64,000 bases of DNA from Nitrospinaceae bacterium (GCA_029261535.1 JAJDBF010000002.1:79728-143727), one strand, 5' to 3'. Shown: positions 9,750 through 18,172, numbered from the stretch's first letter. Translations and numbers: made by a program. Notes: a model not told the origin generated them from the sequence alone.

Positions 9750-9815
9750 TATTCCCTCCCCTTTCAAGGGGAGGGTGCGGGAGGGGTCATCAATACAAAC
9801 TCGCCCATCGCCCGA
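9750..9815. repeat. Palindromic intergenic repeat (family D)
   Basis: CCCTCCCCTTTCAAGGGGAG, then GGTGCGGGAGGGGTCATC. A near copy is at 29737-29790. The core is a perfect CCTCCCCTT/AAGGGGAGG inverted repeat. Confidence 0.7.
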
Positions 9816-9883
9816 AACCTTTGTATTTAGCCTCGCTAAACCCTGCCGTCTGCAAACCTCCCTTTGCCTGATCGAATTGAACC

Positions 9884-10004
9884 TTGACACCTCTTCCTTT
9901 TTCCGGAAAATTACCCACAGAATCTTTTGGGGAAGATTGATTTAGTGTGCCGAAAGCTTTTTACCTTAGCGGCGACACCAGATTAATTTTGGGAGGAGTC
10001 CATC
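9884..10004 (+). promoter_or_regulatory. Promoter and leader of repeat protein B
   Basis: TTGACA at 9884-9889, 17 bases, AAAATT at 9907-9912. The leader contains GCCGAAAGCTTTTTACCTTA then GCGGC (9949-9973), able to form a GCCG/CGGC plus AAG/CTT hairpin, followed by the shared GGAGGA ribosome site. The segment from ACAGAATCTTTTGGGGAAGA onward is almost identical in front of gene C, 47 kb away. Confidence 0.7.
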
Positions 10005-12161
10005 ATGAAAAAGTTTCTACGTGGGGGTATCGTATTATTTATCGCGCTCTTTATTTCCATGCCCGCACAAGCGCAAACAGTGGAAGAGCGATTGACCACA
10101 CTGGAAGGTCAGATGGCGAATGTCGAGTTGCTATCGACTCAGCTCTTTACTTTGTTTTCGGCCTTACAGCCAGACATCGTTGCCATTCTCAATGCTCTGT
10201 CTACTCAGGCGTTGGACGTTGCTCTCTTGCAAGCTTCTGTCACAGGATTACAAACTGATGTGACCGCTCTGCAGACAGGCCAATCCACGTTAACGACAGA
10301 TGTCAGCACTTTGCAGACCAGTCAGGGAACACAGGACACGGCAATTGCCACCAATACCACGGCAATTGGCAACATTGTTATTCCGGATGTGACCGGAATC
10401 GCGACCAATGCTACCGCCATCACTGCTCTGCAGACCAGCCAGGGGACGCAGGACACGGCTATTTCTGGATTGCAAATTTCTGACGGCACGCAAAATACTA
10501 ACATCACCGCGTTGCAAGCCAGCAACACGACGCTGACTACAGATGTCGGTGCCCTGCAGACCGGTCAGGCAACTCAAGACACCAACATCGCGACATTGCA
10601 GACGGGACAGTTGGCACACGGCACCAGTATCTCGGCTTTGCAAACAAGTCAAGGCGTTCAGGATACTGACATCACGACCTTGCTGACGGGGCAGTTGGCG
10701 CATGACACCAGTATCTCGGCTTTGCAGACCAGTCAAGGTACGCAAGACACGGCGATTACCACGAATACCACGGCAATTGGCAGTATTGTTATTCCGGATG
10801 TAACCGGAATCGCGACCAATGCCACCGCCATCACTGCCCTGCAAACATCTGATGGCACGCAAAATACCAACATCACAGCGTTACAAGCAAGTAACGCGAC
10901 GCTAACCACAGGTGTCGGTGCCTTGCAAACCAGTCAAGGGACGCAGGACACGGCGATCACGGCGTTACAAACCAAAGACACGGCTTTAATGGCAACAGAT
11001 GTGGACCTGCAAAACCAGATCACGGCTATCGTCGTGCCTGATGTTGCGGGTTTGATTACAGATGTTGCTGAATTACAAACACGCTTCACAGGTGTTTCCC
11101 GTACCGGTGATGTTCTCCTGTTTGACAGCATGAACCTGCAAGTGGTGTCCGGCTCTGGCACAACCGATGGAGTGGTCAATGGCAAGGGCAACGTTATCAT
11201 TGGATATAATGAAGACATCTTTCCGTTTTTACCTGGAGGTACTACCCCGGTAAGCGACAAAACCGGCTCGCACAATCTAATCGTTGGCAAGGGGATAAAC
11301 TACTCCAGCTACGGTGGGCTGGTCGCCGGTTTGAACAACGTTTCGGATGCGTCTTACGCCTCGGTGACCGGTGGAGACCGCAACCAGGCGAAAGCCCCGT
11401 TTGCCAGCGTCAGTGGTGGGAGAGTTAACACCGCTTCAGGCCCCTATTCCAGCGTCAGTGGGGGATCTGGAAACACCGCTTCCGGAGATGGTTCCAGCGT
11501 CAGTGGCGGGCAAACCAACGATGCTTCTGGATTAGATTCCAGCGTCAGCGGTGGACAACATAACCGCGCTGGATTGAGTGCCTACACCAGCGTCAGTGGT
11601 GGCATATTTAATACAGCTTCCGCTCTATATTCCAGCGTCAGTGGTGGCGATTCAAATATTGCTTCCGGGATCAGGTCGAGCGTCACAGGAGGATTTGAAG
11701 GTACCGCATCTGGATTTCAGTCCAGTGTCAGCGGTGGCAATAACAACACGGCTTCATTTACCAATTCCAGCGTCAGCGGTGGTAAGGACAACACGGCCTC
11801 CGGTAATTCCGCCAGCGTCAGCGGGGGCTGGGATAATACCGCTTCTGGTAATTCCGCCAGCGTCAGTGGTGGCAGACTCAACATTGCTTTGGGGGGTAAT
11901 AGCAGTATCAGTGGCGGTCAAGGGGGCGACGCGACCGGGGCTTCTGCCAGTGTCAGTGGTGGATTTAATAATACCGCATCCAACACTTTCGCCAGTGCAC
12001 AGGGCGGAAACAACAACACTGCTTCTGGATTAATCTCCAGTGTCAGTGGCGGACAAAACAACATTGCTTCCGGCAATTCCGCCAGTGCCAGCGGTGGCTT
12101 TAACCGATCTGCCATCGGCTCCAATGACTGGGTTGCTGGAGGGTTGTTCCAAACGCAGTAA
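10005..12161 (+). CDS. Secreted stalk-and-head repeat protein B (YadA-like repeats)
   Basis: A 718-residue paralog of protein A, 354 bases downstream of it. The signal peptide (residues 1-24) and first 25 mature residues are nearly identical to A. The stalk is more than twice as long (about residues 25-359), with many 14-residue units alternating ALQTSQGTQDT-type and TLLTGQLAHDTSI-type, plus a repeated IGNIVIPDVTGIATN spacer. The neck (about 360-452) keeps GSHNLIVGKGINYSSYG. Residues 453-708 are 17 head repeats, one of 16 residues and the rest of 15. The cap is WVAGGLFQTQ. It has its own promoter and terminator, so A and B are separate transcripts. No membrane anchor is visible. Confidence 0.85.
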   Translation: MKKFLRGGIVLFIALFISMPAQAQTVEERLTTLEGQMANVELLSTQLFTLFSALQPDIVAILNALSTQALDVALLQASVTGLQTDVTALQTGQSTLTTDVSTLQTSQGTQDTAIATNTTAIGNIVIPDVTGIATNATAITALQTSQGTQDTAISGLQISDGTQNTNITALQASNTTLTTDVGALQTGQATQDTNIATLQTGQLAHGTSISALQTSQGVQDTDITTLLTGQLAHDTSISALQTSQGTQDTAITTNTTAIGSIVIPDVTGIATNATAITALQTSDGTQNTNITALQASNATLTTGVGALQTSQGTQDTAITALQTKDTALMATDVDLQNQITAIVVPDVAGLITDVAELQTRFTGVSRTGDVLLFDSMNLQVVSGSGTTDGVVNGKGNVIIGYNEDIFPFLPGGTTPVSDKTGSHNLIVGKGINYSSYGGLVAGLNNVSDASYASVTGGDRNQAKAPFASVSGGRVNTASGPYSSVSGGSGNTASGDGSSVSGGQTNDASGLDSSVSGGQHNRAGLSAYTSVSGGIFNTASALYSSVSGGDSNIASGIRSSVTGGFEGTASGFQSSVSGGNNNTASFTNSSVSGGKDNTASGNSASVSGGWDNTASGNSASVSGGRLNIALGGNSSISGGQGGDATGASASVSGGFNNTASNTFASAQGGNNNTASGLISSVSGGQNNIASGNSASASGGFNRSAIGSNDWVAGGLFQTQ
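11361..12128 (+). repeat. 17 tandem coding repeats (head of protein B)
   Basis: Units such as SVSGGKDNTASGNSA and SVSGGQNNIASGNSA. The fifth, SVSGGQHNRAGLSAYT, has one extra residue. The count of 17 equals that in proteins A and C. Confidence 0.9.
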
Positions 12162-12198
12162 CACTTCTGCAATATTTTCATTTAGGGATCATCCCGAA

Positions 12199-12235
12199 CC
12201 GGGGGGAGGTGCCGTCATGCGCCTTCCCCTTTTTG
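12199..12235 (+). terminator. Terminator of repeat protein B
   Basis: GGGGGAGGTGC, short loop, GCGCCTTCCCC, then five T. The preceding CTTCTGCAATATTTTCATTT and AGGGATCATCCCGAACC are shared with the 3' region of gene C. Confidence 0.88.
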
Positions 12236-12364
12236 TTTGGGCTCACCGCAGAGCCTGCCCTGAGCCTGTCTAATAAATCTTTTAATCCCCCCAGCCCCCT
12301 TCGTGGAAGGGGGAGCCAAGCGTAACCAAAAAAACAAAATCCAAAAAATTGCGGCCCAGACCTA

Positions 12365-13351
12365 TCAAGCTTCCCCTAATCGCCTGTCATTTTTCATCAG
12401 GAAATTGCGAACGTAATCTTCTACGCCTTGCTCCAGAGACAGGCCCGGCGCATGGTATCCGGCAGAATGCAGTTTGTTCATCACAGCTTCGGTATGATAC
12501 TGATACTGGTTTTTGATGTGATCCGGCATATCAAAATATTCGATATGACTTTCGCGCTCCATCGCCGCAAACAAAGCTGACGCGAGATCATTCCATGAGC
12601 GGGCATTGCCGGAACCGATGTTGAAAATCCCCCCCGGCTCCAGGTTATCCAGAAAAAATAAAGTCATCGCGACAGCATCCTTCACATAAAGAAAATCCCG
12701 GACCTGCCCCCCGTCTGTATATTCCGCGCGGTTGGACTTGAACAAGCGCAAGCGTCCCGTTTGCTTGATCTGCTCATAACCCTTCAACACCATACTGCGC
12801 ATGTCTCCCTTATGGTATTCATTCGGCCCATACACGTTGAAATATTTTAATCCCACGATTCGATCCAGCCAACCCGCGTCACGTGCGATGATGTCGAAAT
12901 CCTGCTTGCTCTGTCCATAAAGATTGAGCGGTTTCAATGTCGGCAGAAGGACAGCGTCATCGGAATAGCCGCTATCGCCATTGCCGTAGGTAGCGGCACT
13001 TGAGGCGTAGATAAAACGAACATCCCGGCGCAGACAATACTCTGCAAGCGTCCGTGTGTAGTTCACGTTATTGCGATTCAGAAAATCAACATCCGTCTCG
13101 GTGGTTGATGAACAGGCACCCAGATGGAATATCGCTGAGGGCTGGGGCAAATCGCCCTGTTCAATTTTTTCCAGAAAAGATTCCCGGTCCAGATACCGGT
13201 CATAAGTCAGCGCAGAAAGGTTACGCTTTTTTTCGGGAGAATCGTCAACGTCAACGATCCACAAGTCACGGTACCCGCGACTATTGAGAGCGGCGGCAAT
13301 AGCACTGCCGATGAAGCCGGCACCTCCTGTCACAACGATCATATTGTTCAC
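12365..13351 (-). CDS. hldD: ADP-L-glycero-D-manno-heptose 6-epimerase HldD
   Basis: HldD converts ADP-D-glycero- to ADP-L-glycero-D-manno-heptose, the donor for the lipopolysaccharide inner core. The 328 residues begin with the NAD(P)-binding VTGGAGFIGSAIAAAL. Family hallmarks follow: GACSSTTETDVDFL, the S-Y-K active site in ASSAATYGNG and LYGQSKQDFD, and KYFNVYGPNEYHKGDMRS. The length is normal. The partner kinase/adenylyltransferase HldE is encoded in this window at 57750, not adjacent. The gene ends about 130 bases from the terminator of repeat protein B, convergent with it. It is downstream of and in the same direction as the DUF898 gene. Confidence 0.95.
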   Translation of the reverse strand: MNNMIVVTGGAGFIGSAIAAALNSRGYRDLWIVDVDDSPEKKRNLSALTYDRYLDRESFLEKIEQGDLPQPSAIFHLGACSSTTETDVDFLNRNNVNYTRTLAEYCLRRDVRFIYASSAATYGNGDSGYSDDAVLLPTLKPLNLYGQSKQDFDIIARDAGWLDRIVGLKYFNVYGPNEYHKGDMRSMVLKGYEQIKQTGRLRLFKSNRAEYTDGGQVRDFLYVKDAVAMTLFFLDNLEPGGIFNIGSGNARSWNDLASALFAAMERESHIEYFDMPDHIKNQYQYHTEAVMNKLHSAGYHAPGLSLEQGVEDYVRNFLMKNDRRLGEA

Positions 13352-13399
13352 TACCTCTATTTCAAAAACTTCCGGTTAATTTTTTTAATCTCTTGAAGA

Positions 13400-14722
13400 T
13401 CAAACATTCTTGGAATTTTTAAAAGTCGGCTGATTTTTTCTTCCTTCATTTTTCTTAAGCAGAACCAGCAATTCCTGCCACCGGGGGATATCGACCAGAG
13501 CCAGATGACGCAGGTTAAAATCAAGACCTCGTTTTTTCATGCAAGGGTAACCGAGCCCCAATGAAAAAATCAGAATAAGAACATTTTCAATTTGCAGACG
13601 GGCCCACGCTTTCAAGTCCAGATTAAACTCAAACGTGCCCTGGTCAAAATGAGTACGCCTCCAAAGAGCCTGCTTGATCACAATAAAGGACCAGAACCAC
13701 AGCGGGGCACCCCACCCAAAAGTCACCAACGTCACTCCCCATCCAATGTAAAAGGGCCGCGCAATATCTCGCCAGCTTCCCGAATAGCGAAACGCTTGCC
13801 CACCAAACGCGGTGTGTTCTATACGAAACTTCCAGGCCTGGCTCCAGTAAACCGGACCGTATAATCCCAAAGACAATACCAGCAACAGCCAACCTTTAAG
13901 GTGCAACCCAAACCAGCTACGGAACCTGCCTCTAAAAGAAAACGTCAGATTGTGCCACTGGGTTTTCGACAGACGATAGCGGGTTTCGCTCCAGGCCAGA
14001 TAAAACAACCCGAACAATCCTGCTACAAAAAACAGCGTTTCAAAAAATGGCGATAGCAGGGGATCCACCCGGTGCAACCAGAGCAAAAAGAAAAATGCGA
14101 AGACAGTTGCAAGCAGAGTCTTCACGCCAGTGGTGGCAAGCCCCTGCGCCGTTCCCCGATAGCGGAAAGATTCACCACCTAAACTGGATTGACTCCAAAT
14201 GTATTGACGCAGTTCGGTGCGTCCCCAGAAAGAATACACACCGAGGCTGAGCAAAGAGAACACCCATAGCTTCAGATAAAGTGCGGTCAGATCGAGCGCA
14301 TCCCCCTTGAAAGAAAACTCCAGGGAATCGCGCCAGCGGGACGGTTTTTCTTCTTCTGCCTCGAGATCCTCTTCGGTCACTTCGCCTGGTGAAGAAGGAA
14401 TGTTTCGGGGGGATGCCAGTTTTATGGAAGAATATCCAGAGACACGGCGAACCTGAAAGCCAAGTGATACGAGGTAGGGAATGGCGGTTTCCGCTTGTTG
14501 TTTTGAAACCGGCTGTTCAAACTTCCACGGCTCACCACTTGCGACCAGGTTCACGACTCGCCGGGCCTCCTCCGGAGTCAACCGAAATACTTGGGCCAGT
14601 CGCTCACCGGTGACAGAGACATTTGCTCCGTTCCAAGAATGAAGAAGAAGATAAACGCTGATGGGAACCTTCCCTGGTGCTCGGCGCACAGCCAACGGGA
14701 AACATCTCAGCGATGCGCTCAA
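13400..14722 (-). CDS. DUF898 (YjgN-type) multi-pass membrane protein with N-terminal extra module
   Basis: The C-terminal 300 residues match DUF898: LWVFSLLSLGVYSFWGRTEL, then FRYRGTAQGLATTG, a repeat with LVLSLGLYGPVYWSQAW and FRYSGSWRDIARPF, and LIFSLGLGYPCMKKR. Several hydrophobic helices span the membrane; the function is unknown. Residues about 20-85 form a separate module (LAQVFRLTPEEARRVVNLVA, WKFEQPVSKQQAETAIPYL) also encoded by the next gene upstream at 14869. The start is uncertain: TTG at 14722 or internal TTG/GTG codons all lie in an intergenic repeat abutting the gene. By comparison with the 14869 protein, the ancestral start would be near 14664. Confidence 0.75.
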   Translation of the reverse strand: MSASLRCFPLAVRRAPGKVPISVYLLLHSWNGANVSVTGERLAQVFRLTPEEARRVVNLVASGEPWKFEQPVSKQQAETAIPYLVSLGFQVRRVSGYSSIKLASPRNIPSSPGEVTEEDLEAEEEKPSRWRDSLEFSFKGDALDLTALYLKLWVFSLLSLGVYSFWGRTELRQYIWSQSSLGGESFRYRGTAQGLATTGVKTLLATVFAFFFLLWLHRVDPLLSPFFETLFFVAGLFGLFYLAWSETRYRLSKTQWHNLTFSFRGRFRSWFGLHLKGWLLLVLSLGLYGPVYWSQAWKFRIEHTAFGGQAFRYSGSWRDIARPFYIGWGVTLVTFGWGAPLWFWSFIVIKQALWRRTHFDQGTFEFNLDLKAWARLQIENVLILIFSLGLGYPCMKKRGLDFNLRHLALVDIPRWQELLVLLKKNEGRKNQPTFKNSKNV

Positions 14723-14845
14723 AAACTATTTCTGTTCTTAAAAGGTCAGCCCGGTAGCCCCCACGCCAGTGGGTGCTCGGCGCACAGCCAACGGGAAACA
14801 TCTCAGCGATGTGCTCAAAAACTATTTCTGTTATTAAAGGGTCAG
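14677..14845. repeat. Two tandem copies of a ~73-bp intergenic repeat (family C)
   Basis: Copy 1 is 14677-14749 and copy 2 is 14772-14845, a 95-base period. Each reads GGTGCTCGGCGCACAGCCAA, then CGGGAAACATCTCAGCGATG and CTCAAAAACTATTTCTG, ending near GGTCAG. CCCCACGCCAGTGGG- and CCCCACCGCGAGGTGG-type hairpins flank them. Partial relatives occur at 7598 and 50718. Copy 1 overlaps the apparent N-terminal codons of the DUF898 gene. Confidence 0.85.
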
Positions 14846-14868
14846 AACACTGCCCCACCGCGAGGTGG

Positions 14869-15207
14869 TCAGCGTTTTTTGTTAAGCTCCAGCCAGATTT
14901 TTCCCATTATACCTTTATTGCCTGTATTGGCTGGCTCCTCTTCAGCGGGTTCGGCATCGTCTTGAGCCATGTCCTCAGCCACCGGGTGGAGTTCCACTTC
15001 AAAGCCCTTGCTGGATAAAAAATTTTCTGCCATCTGGGATTGTTCAGTGGAAGTGATCTGCTGAAACTGCCAGGCGTTGCCATCAGAAAGCCCGATTACA
15101 ATGCGGGAGGCTTCTGCCTTGGTTATGCGAAATACTTTTGCTAACTGATCTGCCGCAGATTCGAGATCATCCCCCTCAAAACGGTTCAGCCCGATACGAT
15201 AACTCAT
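14869..15207 (-). CDS. Small protein sharing the DUF898 gene's N-terminal module
   Basis: A 112-residue protein, cytoplasmic by appearance. Residues 1-75 align with the N-terminus of the DUF898 protein: LAKVFRITKAEASRIVIGLS against LAQVFRLTPEEARRVVNLVA, WQFQQITSTEQSQMAENFL against WKFEQPVSKQQAETAIPYL, and SSKGFEVEL against VSLGFQVRR. The rest is an acidic linker (AEDMAQDDAEPAEEEPA) and a short basic tail. I do not know a family name for this module. It is upstream of the DUF898 gene in the same direction, with only the repeat pair between. GAGGCATG precedes the start, giving a good ribosome site. Confidence 0.75.
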   Translation of the reverse strand: MSYRIGLNRFEGDDLESAADQLAKVFRITKAEASRIVIGLSDGNAWQFQQITSTEQSQMAENFLSSKGFEVELHPVAEDMAQDDAEPAEEEPANTGNKGIMGKIWLELNKKR

Positions 15208-15317
15208 TCATGCCTCCTCAAGCACCTAACATATTGGTTTCAAAGCCTGATTTTGGCGAAATAAGCCAAAAAATCAAGTAAAAATTTTTTTGGCTGTCTG
15301 ACAGCCTTTTCCAAGCC

Positions 15318-15821
15318 TCAATGGTTTCCCGGCAATGTCAGCGGCCATTGTTCGCTTTGATTCGGTGGGGTCTTGGGGTCGAGGTACCCTTCAACCAGAA
15401 TCAGGCCCGCCGCATCATCGGCTTTGACCACCACCTGCTTGCCAAATTCCGCGTTGAGCTTGAAAGGAAACAGCCTCACATCCCTGGGCAAAAGGGGCAT
15501 TCCCCTGGACAGGGTTTGCGTGCCTTCCATCTCTTCCATTTCCAATGAAAAGTTGGGTGGCGACCACTCGGCGGTGCCAAAAATGGAAAACATCCAGTTG
15601 ACAAAATCGCTGGGTTTGCCTTGCGGATAAATCGCAAGAAATGAAGACTGCTTGATCTGTTTTGGTGCCGAAAGGTATCGCACCAGTTGGATTCCTTTGC
15701 GAAGCGAAGGGTCACCTTCCGGCTCGCAACAATTCTTTAACAGAAAAAAGATGGCGTAAATGGAAAGAGGAAGGACCAGTAGCAGAATGACGCGGGTGGA
15801 CTGTTGCATAAACCGGCTCAC
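15318..15821 (-). CDS. Membrane-anchored protein of unknown function
   Basis: A 167-residue protein with one N-terminal hydrophobic segment (RVILLLVLPLSIYAIFFLL) followed by a Cys pair (KNCCEPEGD). The remaining 130 residues look like a soluble periplasmic domain: SSFLAIYPQGKPSDFVNW, ARRFPFKLN-like strands and a VVVKADDAAGLILVEGYLD segment. I do not recognise a family. It lies between the MBL hydrolase and the small module protein, all on the minus strand with gaps over 100 bases. The frame has good codon use throughout and no competing frame of similar quality. Confidence 0.6.
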   Translation of the reverse strand: MSRFMQQSTRVILLLVLPLSIYAIFFLLKNCCEPEGDPSLRKGIQLVRYLSAPKQIKQSSFLAIYPQGKPSDFVNWMFSIFGTAEWSPPNFSLEMEEMEGTQTLSRGMPLLPRDVRLFPFKLNAEFGKQVVVKADDAAGLILVEGYLDPKTPPNQSEQWPLTLPGNH

Positions 15822-15951
15822 AAATATGATTATTAAAAACTTGTACGATCCATGCGGAAGGAACCGGGGTCTTTGTTCAGCGGCAGATTATTAAACTGGA
15901 CCAGGCCCTTTAGCCTGAAGAAGGGACCCTGCCGCCAGCCGTTTCAGAAAA

Positions 15952-16845
15952 TCATTTAAAATCGTAGGCGATTTGCTGTTGGGCCCAACCGAGAAAACCG
16001 TCTTTCTGAGGATCACCGGAAAAAGGATCGTTCGGTTTTACCCAGGTATGAATCTGATCCCAGTTGTCACCGAAATGGTAGAGGAACATTTTTTTTCTGA
16101 TATCTGGAGGAAGCAACATCAGTTCCTGATAGGAAGCATGCACCCCGCCTTGAAACAACTGGCAATCGTGGAACATCACCTCGGCATCTTCAGCAAATCG
16201 TTGCGGGTATTCCTGATCGAACATGGTGTCCCCGGAAATCCAGACGCGACGGTTGATGAACACACCAGAGCACCATTGCGATTCATCCACACTGATAGCG
16301 GTGTCCGGGAAATGCCGCGTACGCATGATCATTATTTCCATGGGGCCATGCTGATACACCCACACCTTGCGCCCGTGGATCTGCTGAGTCTTGGGGCGGA
16401 GCACATCGAAGAAATCCGTTAACTGCAGGGTGCGACCCTGATTGGCTTCACAAAATTCCGCACCGCCGGATAAACTTTTGCTCCACAACAAGTCCTGATA
16501 GTCTCGCAGAATAATCAATTGCGGCAAGTCGCGATTAGCGATAGACGGTGTGTAGCGATTCATGAGCATGATCTCTTCAAAACCGCCAACGTGGTCCGCA
16601 TGGCTGTGTGTCGGTAAATAGCAACGGACATCCAGCACACTCAAACCAATATCATTCAGTGCCAGCGGACCTTGCGTCCCGCAATCCACCAACACATGAT
16701 GGTCCCCCTGAATGAGTAACATGTTGGATTGACGTTTGCGCTTGCAAAAAGCCGACCCCACCCCAATGAAAACGACACGAAGTTGCCCATCGGTGGTCAG
16801 GGACAGGGGTTTTCCGTCTTCGCAAATAGGGGTTGTCTTATACAT
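15952..16845 (-). CDS. MBL-fold metallohydrolase
   Basis: A 297-residue metallo-beta-lactamase-fold protein. The metal motif THSHADH lies at residues 79-85, preceded by the usual VDCGTQGP strand. Later metal ligands are plausible in RTRHFPDTAIS, WISGDTMFD and FHDCQLFQGGVHASYQEL. The pattern FIGVGSAF...NMLLIQGDHHVLVDCG resembles RNase Z-like and phosphodiesterase-like members, but the RNase Z-specific features are not clear. The substrate is unknown. No obvious operon partner; 106 bases separate its stop from the start at 15821 of the membrane-anchored protein. The upstream 505 bases carry no gene. Confidence 0.85.
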   Translation of the reverse strand: MYKTTPICEDGKPLSLTTDGQLRVVFIGVGSAFCKRKRQSNMLLIQGDHHVLVDCGTQGPLALNDIGLSVLDVRCYLPTHSHADHVGGFEEIMLMNRYTPSIANRDLPQLIILRDYQDLLWSKSLSGGAEFCEANQGRTLQLTDFFDVLRPKTQQIHGRKVWVYQHGPMEIMIMRTRHFPDTAISVDESQWCSGVFINRRVWISGDTMFDQEYPQRFAEDAEVMFHDCQLFQGGVHASYQELMLLPPDIRKKMFLYHFGDNWDQIHTWVKPNDPFSGDPQKDGFLGWAQQQIAYDFK

Positions 16846-17350
16846 GGAGGTCTAATGTCCTCTTGGTCTTCATGGCTTTTGGGTCTGTTGACGCTTCTTT
16901 TCTCTTCATCCAAATATTACAACATGATAAAGCTACTTAAACAGATAAATTTACCATAGATCACCCATCAGGTCCAGAGGAGGGATTTTATGCCCTACAG
17001 TAGGACCCGTTACAATATACCCTTAGGTTTTTCAATAATTTACTTATTTATTCGGGGTCCCGGCCCCTGTTTTTGTCGGCAGATATTCCTGGAAATATTT
17101 TCGCCGCAGTGAATGCCGAGATGGATTACAACAGAACAATGCCTGGTATAAAAAAGGTCACTTCATTTGACCATCCAAGAAGAATCCCGGCCCAACCCAC
17201 CTCAAAAAAACTACAGGTTAATTAATGGATCTTTTCCGACTTTCTTGTTTTATTCCCTAGGACTTGCCATGCAGATTGGATAAAATGAGGAGTTACCCTC
17301 AATAAAAGAGTCCTGTTGTCTGCAAATCCAGTTGACTGAATAAAAAGATC
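16846..17350. other. 505-base gap without a supported gene
   Basis: Holds the upstream regions of two divergent genes. The only structure I can point to is a short GGGGTCCCGGCCCC hairpin followed by TGTTTTTG at 17054-17075. No tRNA, known riboswitch or convincing ORF was seen. Confidence 0.5.
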
Positions 17351-18172
17351 ATGCAAAAAAAAGAACCCGGTTCCAAAAATAAAATTAGTCCTGACAGTGA
17401 CGTAGATTCGGAAAAACGAATCCCGGAATCTGAAGATTTGGTTGCGTCGCCTTTGCCTCTAACGGCCTCCGACAGCGCAGACACTCTAAGTATTGAACCC
17501 GTCTCCCCTGAAAATCCTGAAACAAAAAATGTAGTCAGCGAGGCCCCCCTGAAACACCTTGACGACAGCGGAGATTGGGCCGAAGAATCCAAATATGTTC
17601 TCACCTCATCAGCCACTGCCCATGAAACGGCTCAGGAACGTCCGGTGGACTTGCCCCCCGCCTATGGTTTTGCCCGGCTGATTTTTTTAGTTCGGGATCC
17701 AAACTGGATTTTTGCTTTCTGGGAAATTCCACCGGAAAATGCCCATGAATTACTGGCCCGATTGCAATGTTCATGGGATCAGGTTCACTGGGTCCTGCGA
17801 ATGTATTCACCGGGAAAAGAAACCGCTTCGCAGGACAGCCATTGGGACACGGCGATTGATCCGGCGGCATCCGGATGGTACCTGCACCTGTCACCGCCTG
17901 GTGCTTCCTTTCAAGGTGAAATTGGACTATGCGATGACAGTGACCGGTTTGCCGGTTTGACCTGCTCCAATCGTGTCACCTTGCCGCCGGACCGTCCATC
18001 GCCATTTGTAGATGAGCAATGGCCCATCACAAAGGCCGATCACGAGACCCATTACGCTGGCCTGCCGGTAGCCCTTCAACAGGTGTCGGTTAAAATGATG
18101 AGCCCGGAACTTATCGAACAATGGCAGGCGGACCGACCGACCAGCCGTCCTAATCCTTTCGGGAAAAGGTAG
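17351..18172 (+). CDS. DUF4912 domain protein
   Basis: A 273-residue protein. The first 95 residues are acidic and low complexity. The DUF4912 domain follows: PPAYGFARLIFLVRDPNWIF, FAFWEIPPENA, WVLRMYSP, and GWYLHLSPPGASFQGEIGL. DUF4912 proteins are regularly encoded beside GH57 glucan branching enzymes, as here: the next gene starts 3 bases after this stop. A carbohydrate-binding or regulatory role in glycogen metabolism is inferred from this neighbourhood only. No clear ribosome site precedes the ATG at 17351; the true start could be slightly downstream within the acidic region. Confidence 0.85.
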   Translation: MQKKEPGSKNKISPDSDVDSEKRIPESEDLVASPLPLTASDSADTLSIEPVSPENPETKNVVSEAPLKHLDDSGDWAEESKYVLTSSATAHETAQERPVDLPPAYGFARLIFLVRDPNWIFAFWEIPPENAHELLARLQCSWDQVHWVLRMYSPGKETASQDSHWDTAIDPAASGWYLHLSPPGASFQGEIGLCDDSDRFAGLTCSNRVTLPPDRPSPFVDEQWPITKADHETHYAGLPVALQQVSVKMMSPELIEQWQADRPTSRPNPFGKR

